Shown one piece after another: positions 46,694 through 55,512 of a stretch of DNA of 64,000 nt (positions are counted from its first letter, which is position 1; each line of letters starts with the position of its first letter). The position numbers and the translations under genes were made by a program. Below the pieces are notes generated by a model that was not told where the DNA came from, ran no database searches, and worked only from the letters and a program-made list of their open reading frames with translations. Source of the stretch: Gloeocapsa sp. PCC 7428 (GTDB taxonomy: Bacteria; Cyanobacteriota; Cyanobacteriia; Cyanobacteriales; Chroococcidiopsidaceae); the NCBI RefSeq assembly GCF_000317555.1, contig NC_019745.1:1674001-1738000 (forward strand), read 5' to 3'.

Positions 46694-47740
46694 TCAATAT
46701 CGAATTCGCGGGTCAATATAAGCATTCAAAATATCGATCGCAATACTCGCAATCACCACTAAAACGGCAAAAAACACGAGTATACCTTGCACTGTTGGAT
46801 AATCGCGCAGCGAAATAGCGTCGTAAAGTCGATTCGCAAGTCCAGGCCAAGAAAATGTTACCTCAGTTAAAATCGCCCCGCCAAGCAACGATGCAAACGT
46901 CAGTCCCAAAATTGTAATCACGGGAATCATCGCATTTTTCAGCGCATGGGCGACTAAAATACGCCTTTCAGGAATTCCTCGCGCGCGCGCGGCTTCTACA
47001 TAATCTGCACGCAGCGTTTGCTTGAGATTGACGCGCACGATTCGCTCAAAAATACCGCTTAAAAGCAAACCCAATGTCAAACTCGGCAAGAAAAGATAAT
47101 ACAGCGCGGTGAAGAAACTTGTTAAATCTCCCGCAAGCAGGCTATCAATGGTATACAACCCTGTAGGACCTGGGGGCGGAAACAAAGAAGCCGGAAAGCG
47201 ATCGCCAATGGGGAACCAGCCTAGCTGTACTGCAAATAGCAATTGCATTAGCATTCCCATCCAAAACATGGGTAGCGCATAGGTAATAATGCCAAACAAG
47301 CGTCCGCTAACATCAAGCCAAGAGTTAGGACGCGACGCTGCTAGCATCCCTACTGTAATGCCAATCAACAGCGCGATCGCCATACTACACACCGCCAGTT
47401 CCGCTGTCGCGGGAAAATGTCGTCCAATCGTATCCCAGACAGCTTCGCCTTGACTCGTTAGCGAAGAACCCAAATCAAAGCGAAGTAAGCTGCCAAGATA
47501 ACGCAAATACTGCACCCACAATGGATCGGCTAATCCTAAGCGCTGGCGATATTCTTCCTTCACACTCTCTGGGGCGCGACTTCCTAGCACCGCGTCTACG
47601 GGATCGCCAATCGTTGATTGTAGTAACCAGGGAAGTACTCGCAGCAGAAAAAACACCACTGTCACAATCGTCCAGATCATCAGTGGTGCAAGCAGCAACC
47701 GCGCCAGAATGTAATACTGAAGTGCTTTGATACGAGACAT
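46694..47740 (-). CDS. Dipeptide/oligopeptide ABC transporter permease, DppB/OppB type
   Basis: The 348-residue permease has the N-terminal helix RLLLAPLMIWTIVTVVFFLL and the DppB loop YRQRLGLADPLWVQYLRYL. The EAA loop is ARARGIPERRILVAHALKNA and a final helix follows. It is downstream of a peptide-binding protein gene on the same strand, so the two form a partial operon; the matching OppC-type gene is at 36 kb on the plus strand. Confidence 0.9.
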   Translation of the reverse strand: MSRIKALQYYILARLLLAPLMIWTIVTVVFFLLRVLPWLLQSTIGDPVDAVLGSRAPESVKEEYRQRLGLADPLWVQYLRYLGSLLRFDLGSSLTSQGEAVWDTIGRHFPATAELAVCSMAIALLIGITVGMLAASRPNSWLDVSGRLFGIITYALPMFWMGMLMQLLFAVQLGWFPIGDRFPASLFPPPGPTGLYTIDSLLAGDLTSFFTALYYLFLPSLTLGLLLSGIFERIVRVNLKQTLRADYVEAARARGIPERRILVAHALKNAMIPVITILGLTFASLLGGAILTEVTFSWPGLANRLYDAISLRDYPTVQGILVFFAVLVVIASIAIDILNAYIDPRIRY

Positions 47741-47753
47741 GAGGAAGGGGTCG

Positions 47754-47772
47754 GGGGTCAGAGGTCGGAGGT
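47754..47772. repeat. Second copy of the dispersed 19-mer
   Basis: Identical to 34479-34497 and again on the minus strand just upstream of a start codon, 13 nt before the DppB-like ATG at 47740. Confidence 0.9.
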
Positions 47773-47850
47773 CAGGGAGTTAAAGAAGCAGAGGAAGCAG
47801 GGGTGCAAAGGCGCAGGGGAGAATTTTTTTCTATCTATTCACAACGCATA

Positions 47851-47867
47851 ACTAGCCACTAGCCACT
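47851..47867. repeat. ACTAGCC heptamer overlapping the binding-protein stop codon
   Basis: ACTAGCC, ACTAGCC, ACT. It supplies the TAG stop (47859-47861) and the final codons of the substrate-binding protein on the minus strand. Confidence 0.85.
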
Positions 47868-49517
47868 GGCTCCTTTTGCGATATCCCATAAAGGAAGTTT
47901 GAGGATCGGGTCTACTTGTAAGCCTTGAATCGTTTGTTGACCGAAAGCATAATCCTTGTTTTGGACTAAAGGAATTGCGGGGACATCTTGGGCGATCAAG
48001 TCTTGAATTTGAGCGAAGAGTGCGGCACGGGTTTGGGGATTTTGTTCTTGGCGTTGTTGTTCGATCAGTTGATTCATGCGATCGCTGTAATAAAATAACC
48101 CTTGGCTTTGACTTGCACCTTGCTCGCATCCAGCAGTTGCATTACCTTGCGTACAACTCAAAAATGGGTGAATGTAGTTATCCGCATCGCCAAAGTCAGG
48201 ATACCAGTCGAGTAAAACGGCTTGATAGACTCCCTTCGAGATATTGGCGAAAAATGTTGCTCCTTCTTCAGCTTTCGTTTGAATTTGTACAGCACCATCA
48301 AGTCGCTGCGAACCGTACTCTTGTAGCGTACTCGCCACTTGTTCGCGGGTTAGCGAATAGGCTGGATACGCAATTTCTAAAGTTAAAGGATTCGCACTTG
48401 TGTAACCTGCTTGAGCTAATAAGGCTTTTGCCTGTTCGACGTTTCCATCGCCATAAGTTGTTTGAAAAACTGGCTTGTAGCTATCGAATGTATTAGGAAT
48501 CATGCTGTACAGCGGTTCGGCTTGCTGTTGATAAACGCGCTGCGTAATTAGTGGACGGTCAATCATTGCCGCGATCGCGCGTCGCACTACCGGATTATCT
48601 AATGGTTGTTGCTTGACATTTAAACCTAAATGTGTAACAACGTTGCTTTTTTCTTCTAGTGCCTGCCAACCGTTAGACTGCGCTTGCTGTTTCAAACTCT
48701 GCACTTGTTCTGGGTCAAAGGTTTGATACGCGATATCGACTTGACCTGTACGGAAAGAATTAAATAAGTTGGCAGAACTTGATAGAATCTGAAAGTCAAT
48801 GCCTTGATTTGCTGGTTTTTCGCCCCAGTATTTATCAAACACATCCATCCGAATCAAATTCGGCGTGAACTGCACTAACCGATAGGGACCTGTTCCCACA
48901 AATTCTCGCGGTTTAAATTTTCCTGTGCCAATTTCATACGCTTGCGGCGATACGGCGCACAATCCCGAAAACGCGAGTAACGAAGGAAACGCCGCAAAAG
49001 CATTTTTGAGCCGAATTGTCAGTTCGTATTCTCCTGACGCTTGCACCGAATCGACGACATCTGATAATAAAGATGCGGGTTTCCCGCCGTTTTGAATAAA
49101 ACGATTGAGCGAAAACGCCATTGCTTCGGCATTAAAGGCAGTACCATCATGGAACACAACTCCTTGACGTACAGGAATTGTGTACGTTAACCCGTCTGCA
49201 CTCACTTGCGGTAAAGCTGTTGCGAGTTGAGGCACTAATTCACCCGTACCAACGGCGTATGTGTACAGGCGATCGCTCAAGCTCGTCATAATATTAGAAC
49301 CCGCAAGTTCATAATTATCTGCGGGATCGAGAGTACGTGGTCTAAGGGTTGTACCGACAACCAAGCGGGTACTATTACCTGCACTTGTTGTACTAACAGC
49401 TGATGTTGTGCCTGGTGGACGATTGTTACAACTCACAACCAAAAGGCAACACAACAGCGACAAGCCGATAAATTTTCCTAACGACCACAAGCGCCTGCGA
49501 GATACCAACCAATTCAT
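47859..49517 (-). CDS. Peptide/nickel ABC transporter substrate-binding lipoprotein (SBP family 5)
   Basis: The 552-residue protein has a lipoprotein signal (GLSLLCCLLVVSCNN, lipobox Cys) and SBP_5 signatures: LVVGTTLRPRTLDPADNYEL, YTIPVRQGVVFHDGTAFNAE, REFVGTGPYRLVQF and DWYPDFGDADNYIHPFLSC. It delivers oligopeptides or similar ligands to the DppB/OppC-type permeases. It is the first gene of the pair with the DppB-like permease. Confidence 0.92.
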   Translation of the reverse strand: MNWLVSRRRLWSLGKFIGLSLLCCLLVVSCNNRPPGTTSAVSTTSAGNSTRLVVGTTLRPRTLDPADNYELAGSNIMTSLSDRLYTYAVGTGELVPQLATALPQVSADGLTYTIPVRQGVVFHDGTAFNAEAMAFSLNRFIQNGGKPASLLSDVVDSVQASGEYELTIRLKNAFAAFPSLLAFSGLCAVSPQAYEIGTGKFKPREFVGTGPYRLVQFTPNLIRMDVFDKYWGEKPANQGIDFQILSSSANLFNSFRTGQVDIAYQTFDPEQVQSLKQQAQSNGWQALEEKSNVVTHLGLNVKQQPLDNPVVRRAIAAMIDRPLITQRVYQQQAEPLYSMIPNTFDSYKPVFQTTYGDGNVEQAKALLAQAGYTSANPLTLEIAYPAYSLTREQVASTLQEYGSQRLDGAVQIQTKAEEGATFFANISKGVYQAVLLDWYPDFGDADNYIHPFLSCTQGNATAGCEQGASQSQGLFYYSDRMNQLIEQQRQEQNPQTRAALFAQIQDLIAQDVPAIPLVQNKDYAFGQQTIQGLQVDPILKLPLWDIAKGASG

Positions 49518-49603
49518 AACGTTCGACTATCCTAGAGCAACCATTAGCTATGAGTCGCAAGCTGTTACTTGGTTCCCCAATCGGATAAGCTAACGGCTAG
49601 TAA

Positions 49604-50620
49604 CTAAATTGAATAGTATAGCGGAAATGATTTGGCATCTTTGGGTTTGACATAAACTTTTTCTTGCGGTTGCAGTTGTAATTCATCAAAGCGATCGCGG
49701 CTAAGATGTGCTGTCACCACTTGTCCATCATCTAACGTTAATTCGGCTTGAATCTCCCAACCCAAGTGAATAATTCGGCTGACTCTTGCTGATACTGTCG
49801 TTCCATTTTTCTCGCGTTGTACAATCACATCCTGCGGACGCAAAAACATCTCTGGATGCGTTGACTCAAACCCGTTACCTTGGAAAATATTTGATGTACT
49901 CGGTAGCACATTCACAGGACCAATAAAGCTCATCACAAACGCCGTTGCTGGATGGTCATAAATTTCTGCTGGCGTGCCAATTTGTTCGACGCGACCTTTG
50001 TTCATCACAACGATTTCATCCGAAACTTCCATTGCTTCTTCTTGGTCGTGCGTCACAAATACCGTTGTGACATGGACTTCATCATGCAGTTTACGCAACC
50101 AAGCGCGTAAATCTTTACGAACTTTGGCATCGAGTGCGCCGAAGGGTTCGTCAAGCAGGAGTACTTGCGGTTGTACTGCTAACGCCCTTGCTAAAGCAAC
50201 ACGTTGTCTTTGACCGCCCGATAGTTGTGAAGGATAGCGATTTCCTAAAGCACTAAGCTGCACTAATTCTAATAATTCGTCTACTCGCGCTTTAATTTTT
50301 GCTTTCGGTGTTTTACGAATTTCTAGGGCAAACGCAATGTTTTGCCGCACACTCATGTGCTTGAAGAGTGCATAGTGCTGAAACACAAATCCAATATTGC
50401 GTTCTTGCACGCTTTGATAAGTCGCATCTTTACCCGTCAGCCAAATTTTGCCACTATCAGGTAACTCTAAACCTGCAATCAACCGTAATAACGTAGACTT
50501 ACCTGAACCCGATGGTCCGAGTAAGGCTACCAGCGAACCTGATTTGATTTCTAAACTTACATCGTCAACAGCCTGAAAACTGCCAAACTGCTTTGATACG
50601 TTTTCAACTACAATACCCAC
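49604..50620 (-). CDS. cysA: Sulfate/thiosulfate ABC transporter ATP-binding protein
   Basis: The 338-residue ATPase has Walker [18 protein letters not shown]-loop [14 protein letters not shown], signature [15 protein letters not shown] and Walker [20 protein letters not shown]. The CysA-type C-terminal TOBE region holds [16 protein letters not shown] prefer GTG 50620, with AGAGG 9 nt upstream, over TTG 50629. The sulfate permeases and binding protein are not adjacent, so CysA is encoded alone here. Confidence 0.88.
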   Translation of the reverse strand: MGIVVENVSKQFGSFQAVDDVSLEIKSGSLVALLGPSGSGKSTLLRLIAGLELPDSGKIWLTGKDATYQSVQERNIGFVFQHYALFKHMSVRQNIAFALEIRKTPKAKIKARVDELLELVQLSALGNRYPSQLSGGQRQRVALARALAVQPQVLLLDEPFGALDAKVRKDLRAWLRKLHDEVHVTTVFVTHDQEEAMEVSDEIVVMNKGRVEQIGTPAEIYDHPATAFVMSFIGPVNVLPSTSNIFQGNGFESTHPEMFLRPQDVIVQREKNGTTVSARVSRIIHLGWEIQAELTLDDGQVVTAHLSRDRFDELQLQPQEKVYVKPKDAKSFPLYYSI

Positions 50621-51050
50621 GGTGAGCAACCTCTGGAGGAAATATATGGTGATGATGCAATAATCTGAGAAACTTCTACTTCATGTCTATCAGGCTAAAT
50701 TCAGCGTTTAAACTGAAGATATAATCTCCGGTTTTTTGATGGGGTTACTGTAGTTTTATATCATATAAAGCTTTACTTATTGCGTTTTGTATCTTCACAA
50801 GATCTTAGTCTTAGTGTAAAGATTTCATGTTGATTAATATTTTTGTTATCTAAGCTACAGATTTATATAAATCCAGGAATCACCAATCTGATTAGAAAGT
50901 CTGCGTGTTTCGCGTCCCTGACCCCTGTATATAAGTATCAAAATATTAAGGTCTGTTGCATTTCAGTCACATCTTCATAGGAAGTCACTGAGCAAGCTAA
51001 AAGTCCGTGATACGATGCTTTTCTAGCTCTTGAAGATTGGGAGAAGACCT
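50621..51050. other. Divergent intergenic region (cysA / chlP)
   Basis: It should contain promoters for both genes. TTTATAT-C-ATATAAA near 50757-50771 is a small AT palindrome. CCCTGACCCCTG near 50918 resembles the complement of the dispersed GGGGTCAG repeat. No gene is visible. Confidence 0.45.
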
Positions 51051-52271
51051 TTGACACTACGGGTTGCTGTTGTAGGCTCAGGTCCAGCTGGTTCTTCAGC
51101 CGCCGAAACCTTGGCAAAAGCTGGAATTGAAACATATTTGTTTGAACGCAAGCTAGACAACGCCAAACCATGTGGCGGAGCAATTCCGCTGTGTATGGTG
51201 AGTGAATTCGATCTACCGCCGCAGATTATTGACCGTCAGGTGCGGAAGATGAAGATGATTTCCCCCTCAAACCGCGAGGTGGATATCAATTTAGTCAATG
51301 AAGATGAATATATAGGAATGTGCCGTCGCGAAGTTCTCGATGGCTTTTTACGCGATCGCGCTGCCAAACTCGGCGCAAATTTAATTAATGCCACAGTTCA
51401 TAAACTCGATATTCCGCAAAATAATACAGACCCTTATACGATTCACTATGTAGACCACTCGGAAGGTGGCGCGCAAGGAATCGCTAAATCTTTAAAAGTG
51501 GATGCGATTATTGGTGCTGATGGGGCAAACTCCCGCATTGCTAAGGAGATTGATGCCGGAGATTACAACTATGCGATCGCTTTCCAAGAGCGAATTCGCT
51601 TACCCGAAGCACAAATGGCGTACTACAACGACCTTGCCGAGATGTACGTCGGTAACGACGTCTCTACTGACTTCTACGCTTGGGTGTTCCCGAAATACGA
51701 CCACGTTGCTGTCGGTACAGGCACAATGCAAGTCAACAAAGCGAGCATCAAACAGTTGCAAGCTGGGATTCGGGCGCGGGCGGCGCGAAAACTCGTCGGC
51801 GGTCAAATCATTAAAGTAGAAGCGCATCCGATTCCGGAACATCCTCGTCCTCGCCGTGTGGTTGGACGTGTAGCGCTTGTTGGTGACGCCGCAGGCTACG
51901 TCACGAAGTCTTCTGGCGAAGGTATTTACTTTGCAGCAAAATCAGGTCGGATGTGCGCGGAAACCCTCGTCGAGGTTTCTCAAGGAGGAACTCGCATTCC
52001 TACAGAGAGTGAATTAAAAGTTTACCTCAAGCGCTGGGATAGAAAATATGGCATGACCTACAAAGTGTTGGATCTGCTGCAAACAGTTTTTTACCGCAGC
52101 GATGCGACACGCGAAGCTTTTGTCGAGATGTGTGCGGATCGGGATGTACAGCGACTGACGTTTGATAGCTATCTCTATAAGACAGTCGTACCAGCAAACC
52201 CGATTACTCAAATGAAGATTACGGCAAAAACACTCGGTAGCTTGTTACGCGGTAACGCACTTGCTCCTTAA
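51051..52271 (+). CDS. chlP: Geranylgeranyl reductase
   Basis: The 406-residue flavoprotein starts at TTG 51051 (reading LRVAVVGSGPAGSSAAE) with GGGAG upstream; this gives the family's usual length. Motifs: FAD GSGPAGSSAAE, AKPCGGAIPLCMVSEF, GADGANSRIAKEI and VALVGDAAGYVTKSSGEGI. It reduces the geranylgeranyl chain to phytyl for chlorophyll and tocopherol synthesis, using NADPH, at the thylakoid or in the cytoplasm. A hairpin terminator built from HIP1 octamers follows. Confidence 0.95.
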   Translation: MTLRVAVVGSGPAGSSAAETLAKAGIETYLFERKLDNAKPCGGAIPLCMVSEFDLPPQIIDRQVRKMKMISPSNREVDINLVNEDEYIGMCRREVLDGFLRDRAAKLGANLINATVHKLDIPQNNTDPYTIHYVDHSEGGAQGIAKSLKVDAIIGADGANSRIAKEIDAGDYNYAIAFQERIRLPEAQMAYYNDLAEMYVGNDVSTDFYAWVFPKYDHVAVGTGTMQVNKASIKQLQAGIRARAARKLVGGQIIKVEAHPIPEHPRPRRVVGRVALVGDAAGYVTKSSGEGIYFAAKSGRMCAETLVEVSQGGTRIPTESELKVYLKRWDRKYGMTYKVLDLLQTVFYRSDATREAFVEMCADRDVQRLTFDSYLYKTVVPANPITQMKITAKTLGSLLRGNALAP

Positions 52272-52292
52272 GTAATTGTTGTTCTCGATAGG

Positions 52293-52323
52293 GCGATCGC
52301 GCGCTAAGTGGCGATCGCTTTAT
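52293..52323 (+). terminator. chlP terminator formed by two HIP1 octamers
   Basis: GCGATCGC (52293-52300) and GCGATCGC (52311-52318) are self-complementary, so they pair across a 10-nt loop, followed by TTTATTT. It lies 22 bp after the chlP stop. Confidence 0.6.
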
Positions 52324-52545
52324 TTGCTATTCATGCGTTTATGTATAGCGGTTAGCTCTGATCTTTTAAAAAAGCTTACCAGCGCAATACATTTACTCAA
52401 TCTACTTGTCCTCACCTGAATGCGTCGTGGTATAAAATCGAACTTTAACGTAGACGCACAGCATCGTGCCGTAGGCTACCACTCCAAACACAGAAAAAAT
52501 AGATAATTACGAATATAGATACACCGGCTTGATTAAGTTAATTTT

Positions 52546-53370
52546 TTAGTTAGGCGCTTTTTCGGGAAGGACTGCACTTGTCGGTATACCACTATTATTG
52601 TCACTGCTTTGTTCTTCACTTGGAAGTTCTAAGCAATAACCTGCACCGTACACTGTTTTGATATAACGGGGATGACGGGGATCTGGTTCTAATTTGGTGC
52701 GTAGGTGGCGAATGTGAACGCGAATCGTTTCAATATCGTCATCAGGGTCATAACCCCATACTTCTTTAAGAATATCGCTTGGAGAAACCGTTTGTCCGTG
52801 GCGTTGTAATAAACAGTGCAGTAGCTCAAATTCTAAATGAGTGAGTTTAACCGTCTGCCCAAACCAAATCGCTTCAAACCTTTCGGGAACTAGCGTTAAC
52901 GCACCATAGTTGAGAATTTCACTGTGCTTAGCTGCTTGCGGAATGCGATCGGTGCGTCGCAATAGCGCCCTGACTCTGGCTAGCATTTCTTCAATTTCAA
53001 AAGGCTTTGTCAGGTAATCATCCGCACCAGCATTGAAACCCTCGACTTTATCTTGCGTTTGGCTCAACGCTGTGAGCATCAATACGGGAATTTCTGCGGT
53101 TCGTTCATCGCGCCGCAACCGCGCTGTGAGCATCAATACGGGAATTTCTGCGGTTCGTTCATCGCGCCGCAACCGCTGACAAACCGTAAAGCCATCAACC
53201 CTGGGTAGCATGAGGTCAAGCATAATGAGATCTGGCTGGATCTGGATCGCTAACGCCTGTCCCTTAATGCCATCTTCTGCTTGGCTAACATCATATCCAG
53301 CCATTTCGAGATTAACCGCAACTAGTTCAGAGATTGCAGGGTCATCATCTATAACGAGTATCCGAGGCAT
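52546..53370 (-). CDS. rpaA: Circadian-output response regulator RpaA with duplicated receiver segment
   Basis: The sequence closely matches Rpa[21 protein letters not shown], phospho-acceptor Asp52 in [32 protein letters not shown], and an OmpR-type winged helix ([37 protein letters not shown]). RpaA is phosphorylated by SasA and controls circadian gene expression and phycobilisome energy transfer. Unusually, residues 66-83 ([18 protein letters not shown]) are repeated exactly as residues 84-101. That inserts 18 residues covering part of helix 3 and strand 4, with the switch Thr, in the receiver. The DNA-binding domain is normal. The protein is 274 residues, about 18 longer than expected. 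ATG 53370. Confidence 0.95.
   Translation of the reverse strand: MPRILVIDDDPAISELVAVNLEMAGYDVSQAEDGIKGQALAIQIQPDLIMLDLMLPRVDGFTVCQRLRRDERTAEIPVLMLTARLRRDERTAEIPVLMLTALSQTQDKVEGFNAGADDYLTKPFEIEEMLARVRALLRRTDRIPQAAKHSEILNYGALTLVPERFEAIWFGQTVKLTHLEFELLHCLLQRHGQTVSPSDILKEVWGYDPDDDIETIRVHIRHLRTKLEPDPRHPRYIKTVYGAGYCLELPSEEQSSDNNSGIPTSAVLPEKAPN
53069..53176 (-). repeat. Exact 54-bp in-frame tandem duplication inside rpaA
   Basis: Copies at 53069-53122 and 53123-53176 are identical over all 54 bases. The duplication preserves frame and encodes RpaA residues 66-83 twice. Perfect identity indicates a very recent event or an assembly artefact. Confidence 0.95.
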
Positions 53371-53587
53371 TCTAAAAAATGTTACCGTTTATTAAAGTTA
53401 AATAAGAACCTTTGGTAGATACAAAGATTGCTGTACTGATTATAAGGAGGATTATAAAAGTTTGCTAAAGATTATTGTGTAAAGCTTCTAACACAAAAGT
53501 GCTAATTATGAGAGTAAGGTAGTCCCTTACGCGATCGCTGGACGTTAAATTTGCTTGATCGTTGCTGCAAGTAAAAGTTGCTAAAAA

Positions 53588-54700
53588 TTGCTAAGTTCTA
53601 TTTATACTCCTCCCTGGTGGTTAAAAAATGGTCTTGCCATGACGTTGCATACAGCTTTATGGGCAAGTCGCGATTGGGAAAATACTGTAAATGATCCTGA
53701 ACCACCATATCAAGAAAAAACCTTTGTAGGAGCGCAGGAAGTACCAATTTTTGCGTGGGTAGCTATTCCAGAAAATCCGCGTGGCACAATTATTGGCACA
53801 TACGGAATTACAGGCTCTTTAGAGAATCAATGGTTTCTGCGCATCTTAGGACGTAAGGCATTTGCCCAAGGCTACGCAGTCGTTTTGTTTGATTGGCGCG
53901 CTCACGGTAAAACAGCTTTATTGTCGCCAACACTGACATCCGACGGCTTGTATGAGGGAGAAGATTTTGTTCAGATTGCTGCCCAAGCTAAAGCGATGGG
54001 ATGTCCTGCCAAATTTTGGTTCACAGGATTTTCTTTGGGTGGACAACTGGCGCTATGGGCAATAAAAGCAGTTAATGAGTCAGCGGTCAGCGGTCAGCGG
54101 TCAGAGAAAGTGCCGAGTGCTGACTCTACTCAAGAAGAACAAAACCTTACGCGCCTCAGTTATGAAGACATTGGGGGTGCAGCGGTGATTTGTCCGAGTT
54201 TAGACTCGAATCGATCGCTTTCGTATTTAGTTAAAGATCCCCTGGGAAAATATTTAGAACAAGCGATCGCCAAAGAACTGAAAAGACTTGCTTGGCGAAT
54301 TTACGAAGCCCATCCAGGCGTAATCGACCCCGCAGCCATTGAACGCGCAAATAGTATTTGGGCTTTTGACAACGAACTTGTCATCGGACGCTTGGGCTTT
54401 CCCTCGGTTGAGGCGTATTACGAAGCAAGTAGCGGCTTAAAAATTTTACCCAGCTTGGATAAACCAACCTTAATTATTTATGCAGCAGACGATCCAATGT
54501 TCGATCCGGCGATTGTGCCAGATTTGCATTCCTCGTGCGATCGCAACCCGAATATAGACTTAATTCTCACATCCCATGGCGGTCATGTCGGCTACTACAG
54601 CAGCAAGCAAGGTCAAGCCCAAGCAGGCGATCCTGATCCTTGGTGGGCGTGGAATCGCGTTTTAGAATGGTGCGAGATTAAGAGTAGAAAGCGCGGGTGA
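53588..54700 (+). CDS. Alpha/beta hydrolase (YheT-like) with heptamer-derived insertion
   Basis: The 370-residue protein starts TTG 53588 and reads PPWWLKNGLAMTLHTALW. It has hydrolase motifs GTYGITGSLENQW, LFDWRAHGKTA, nucleophile elbow FTGFSLGGQLALWAI, acid IIYAADDPMFDP and His in SHGGHVGYYS. YheT-like members act on esters or lipids, with substrate unknown. Residues about 163-187 are a Ser/Gln/Glu-rich insertion encoded by a GTCAGCG heptamer array and its flank. It falls on the loop after the nucleophile helix, so the fold may tolerate it. Confidence 0.82.
   Translation: MLSSIYTPPWWLKNGLAMTLHTALWASRDWENTVNDPEPPYQEKTFVGAQEVPIFAWVAIPENPRGTIIGTYGITGSLENQWFLRILGRKAFAQGYAVVLFDWRAHGKTALLSPTLTSDGLYEGEDFVQIAAQAKAMGCPAKFWFTGFSLGGQLALWAIKAVNESAVSGQRSEKVPSADSTQEEQNLTRLSYEDIGGAAVICPSLDSNRSLSYLVKDPLGKYLEQAIAKELKRLAWRIYEAHPGVIDPAAIERANSIWAFDNELVIGRLGFPSVEAYYEASSGLKILPSLDKPTLIIYAADDPMFDPAIVPDLHSSCDRNPNIDLILTSHGGHVGYYSSKQGQAQAGDPDPWWAWNRVLEWCEIKSRKRG
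54079..54106 (+). repeat. GTCAGCG heptamer array inside a coding sequence
   Basis: Three perfect GTCAGCG units (54079-54099) and a fourth variant unit GTCAGAG. It is an intergenic-type STRR repeat, here translated within the hydrolase gene. Confidence 0.9.
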
Positions 54701-54830
54701 GTTATGAATAATGAATTTTGAGTGTTCAGTTAGGAAAATCTTTTAATTAATAATGTCTACAGCACGCTGCGCTTTCCAAAACTCTGGAAGACTCAAAACT
54801 AACCACTCATCACTAGCTCCTTAGCTCCTC

Positions 54831-55382
54831 TTAATTCGTGAATAAAACTTGTACCGAGCCTACGGCTAATTGAATCAAAGGCCAACCGATTAGGCAAATG
54901 ACCGCCGCCCAGACGTTGCTAATATCTAACCCTTGGCGGACTGCAACAATAACAGCAAGTAAACTCCAAACTGCGAGGACTAGCTGAATAGGAATTCCTA
55001 GCAGCGGAATTAACGTTAAAAAGTTGAATACTTGAGGCGCGTAGGCAAAACCAATCGGAACGAGTAGTTCTTGAAACGAAACATGACCTGGTTTGAAGCG
55101 ATCGCCAATTTTCCAAATCGTAAAAGTCCAGAAATAGTAACCTAGAACTACACTCACAACATTAAGTATTAATGCGAAGACAAACGTAGTAATACCGACA
55201 CGATTAATTAATAAAATAAAGGCATTACCCAAAGCATTCGAGATGGCTGCCGCAATCACAATAGATTGAGCAACGCGGCGCGTTCTGCGTGTATTAGGAG
55301 CATCTTCATAGAAGTGAGCATCCAAAGTCAAAGCTTCCCGCAAAGTTGTTCTAAACTTCCATTGGTCTTTCCTGGCACTCAC
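54831..55382 (-). CDS. YIP1-family membrane protein
   Basis: About 183 residues with an N-terminal amphipathic part and five or so hydrophobic helices (SIVIAAAISNALGNAFILL, FVFALILNVVSVVLGYYFW, VLAVWSLLAVIVAV). The spacing, WKIG motif and LLVPIGFAYAPQVFNFL resemble the YIP1 domain. GTG 55382 is preferred over TTG 55388 because a GAG lies 7 nt before it. Function unknown. Confidence 0.7.
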   Translation of the reverse strand: MSARKDQWKFRTTLREALTLDAHFYEDAPNTRRTRRVAQSIVIAAAISNALGNAFILLINRVGITTFVFALILNVVSVVLGYYFWTFTIWKIGDRFKPGHVSFQELLVPIGFAYAPQVFNFLTLIPLLGIPIQLVLAVWSLLAVIVAVRQGLDISNVWAAVICLIGWPLIQLAVGSVQVLFTN

Positions 55383-55512
55383 CTTCAATCTCGACTTTTG
55401 CTAGATAATTACGACTTTAGAATAAGGTATTTTTATCCTATATCTAAGTATAAAAAGTGATAAAGCAGGTTTTGATTTTACATACTACAAAGCTACACAT
55501 AGGATTAGCTTG

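Noticed and set aside
52272-52330. Paired HIP1 octamers after chlP as an operator
   Set aside because: Position after the stop codon, hairpin spacing and following T-rich stretch fit a terminator better.
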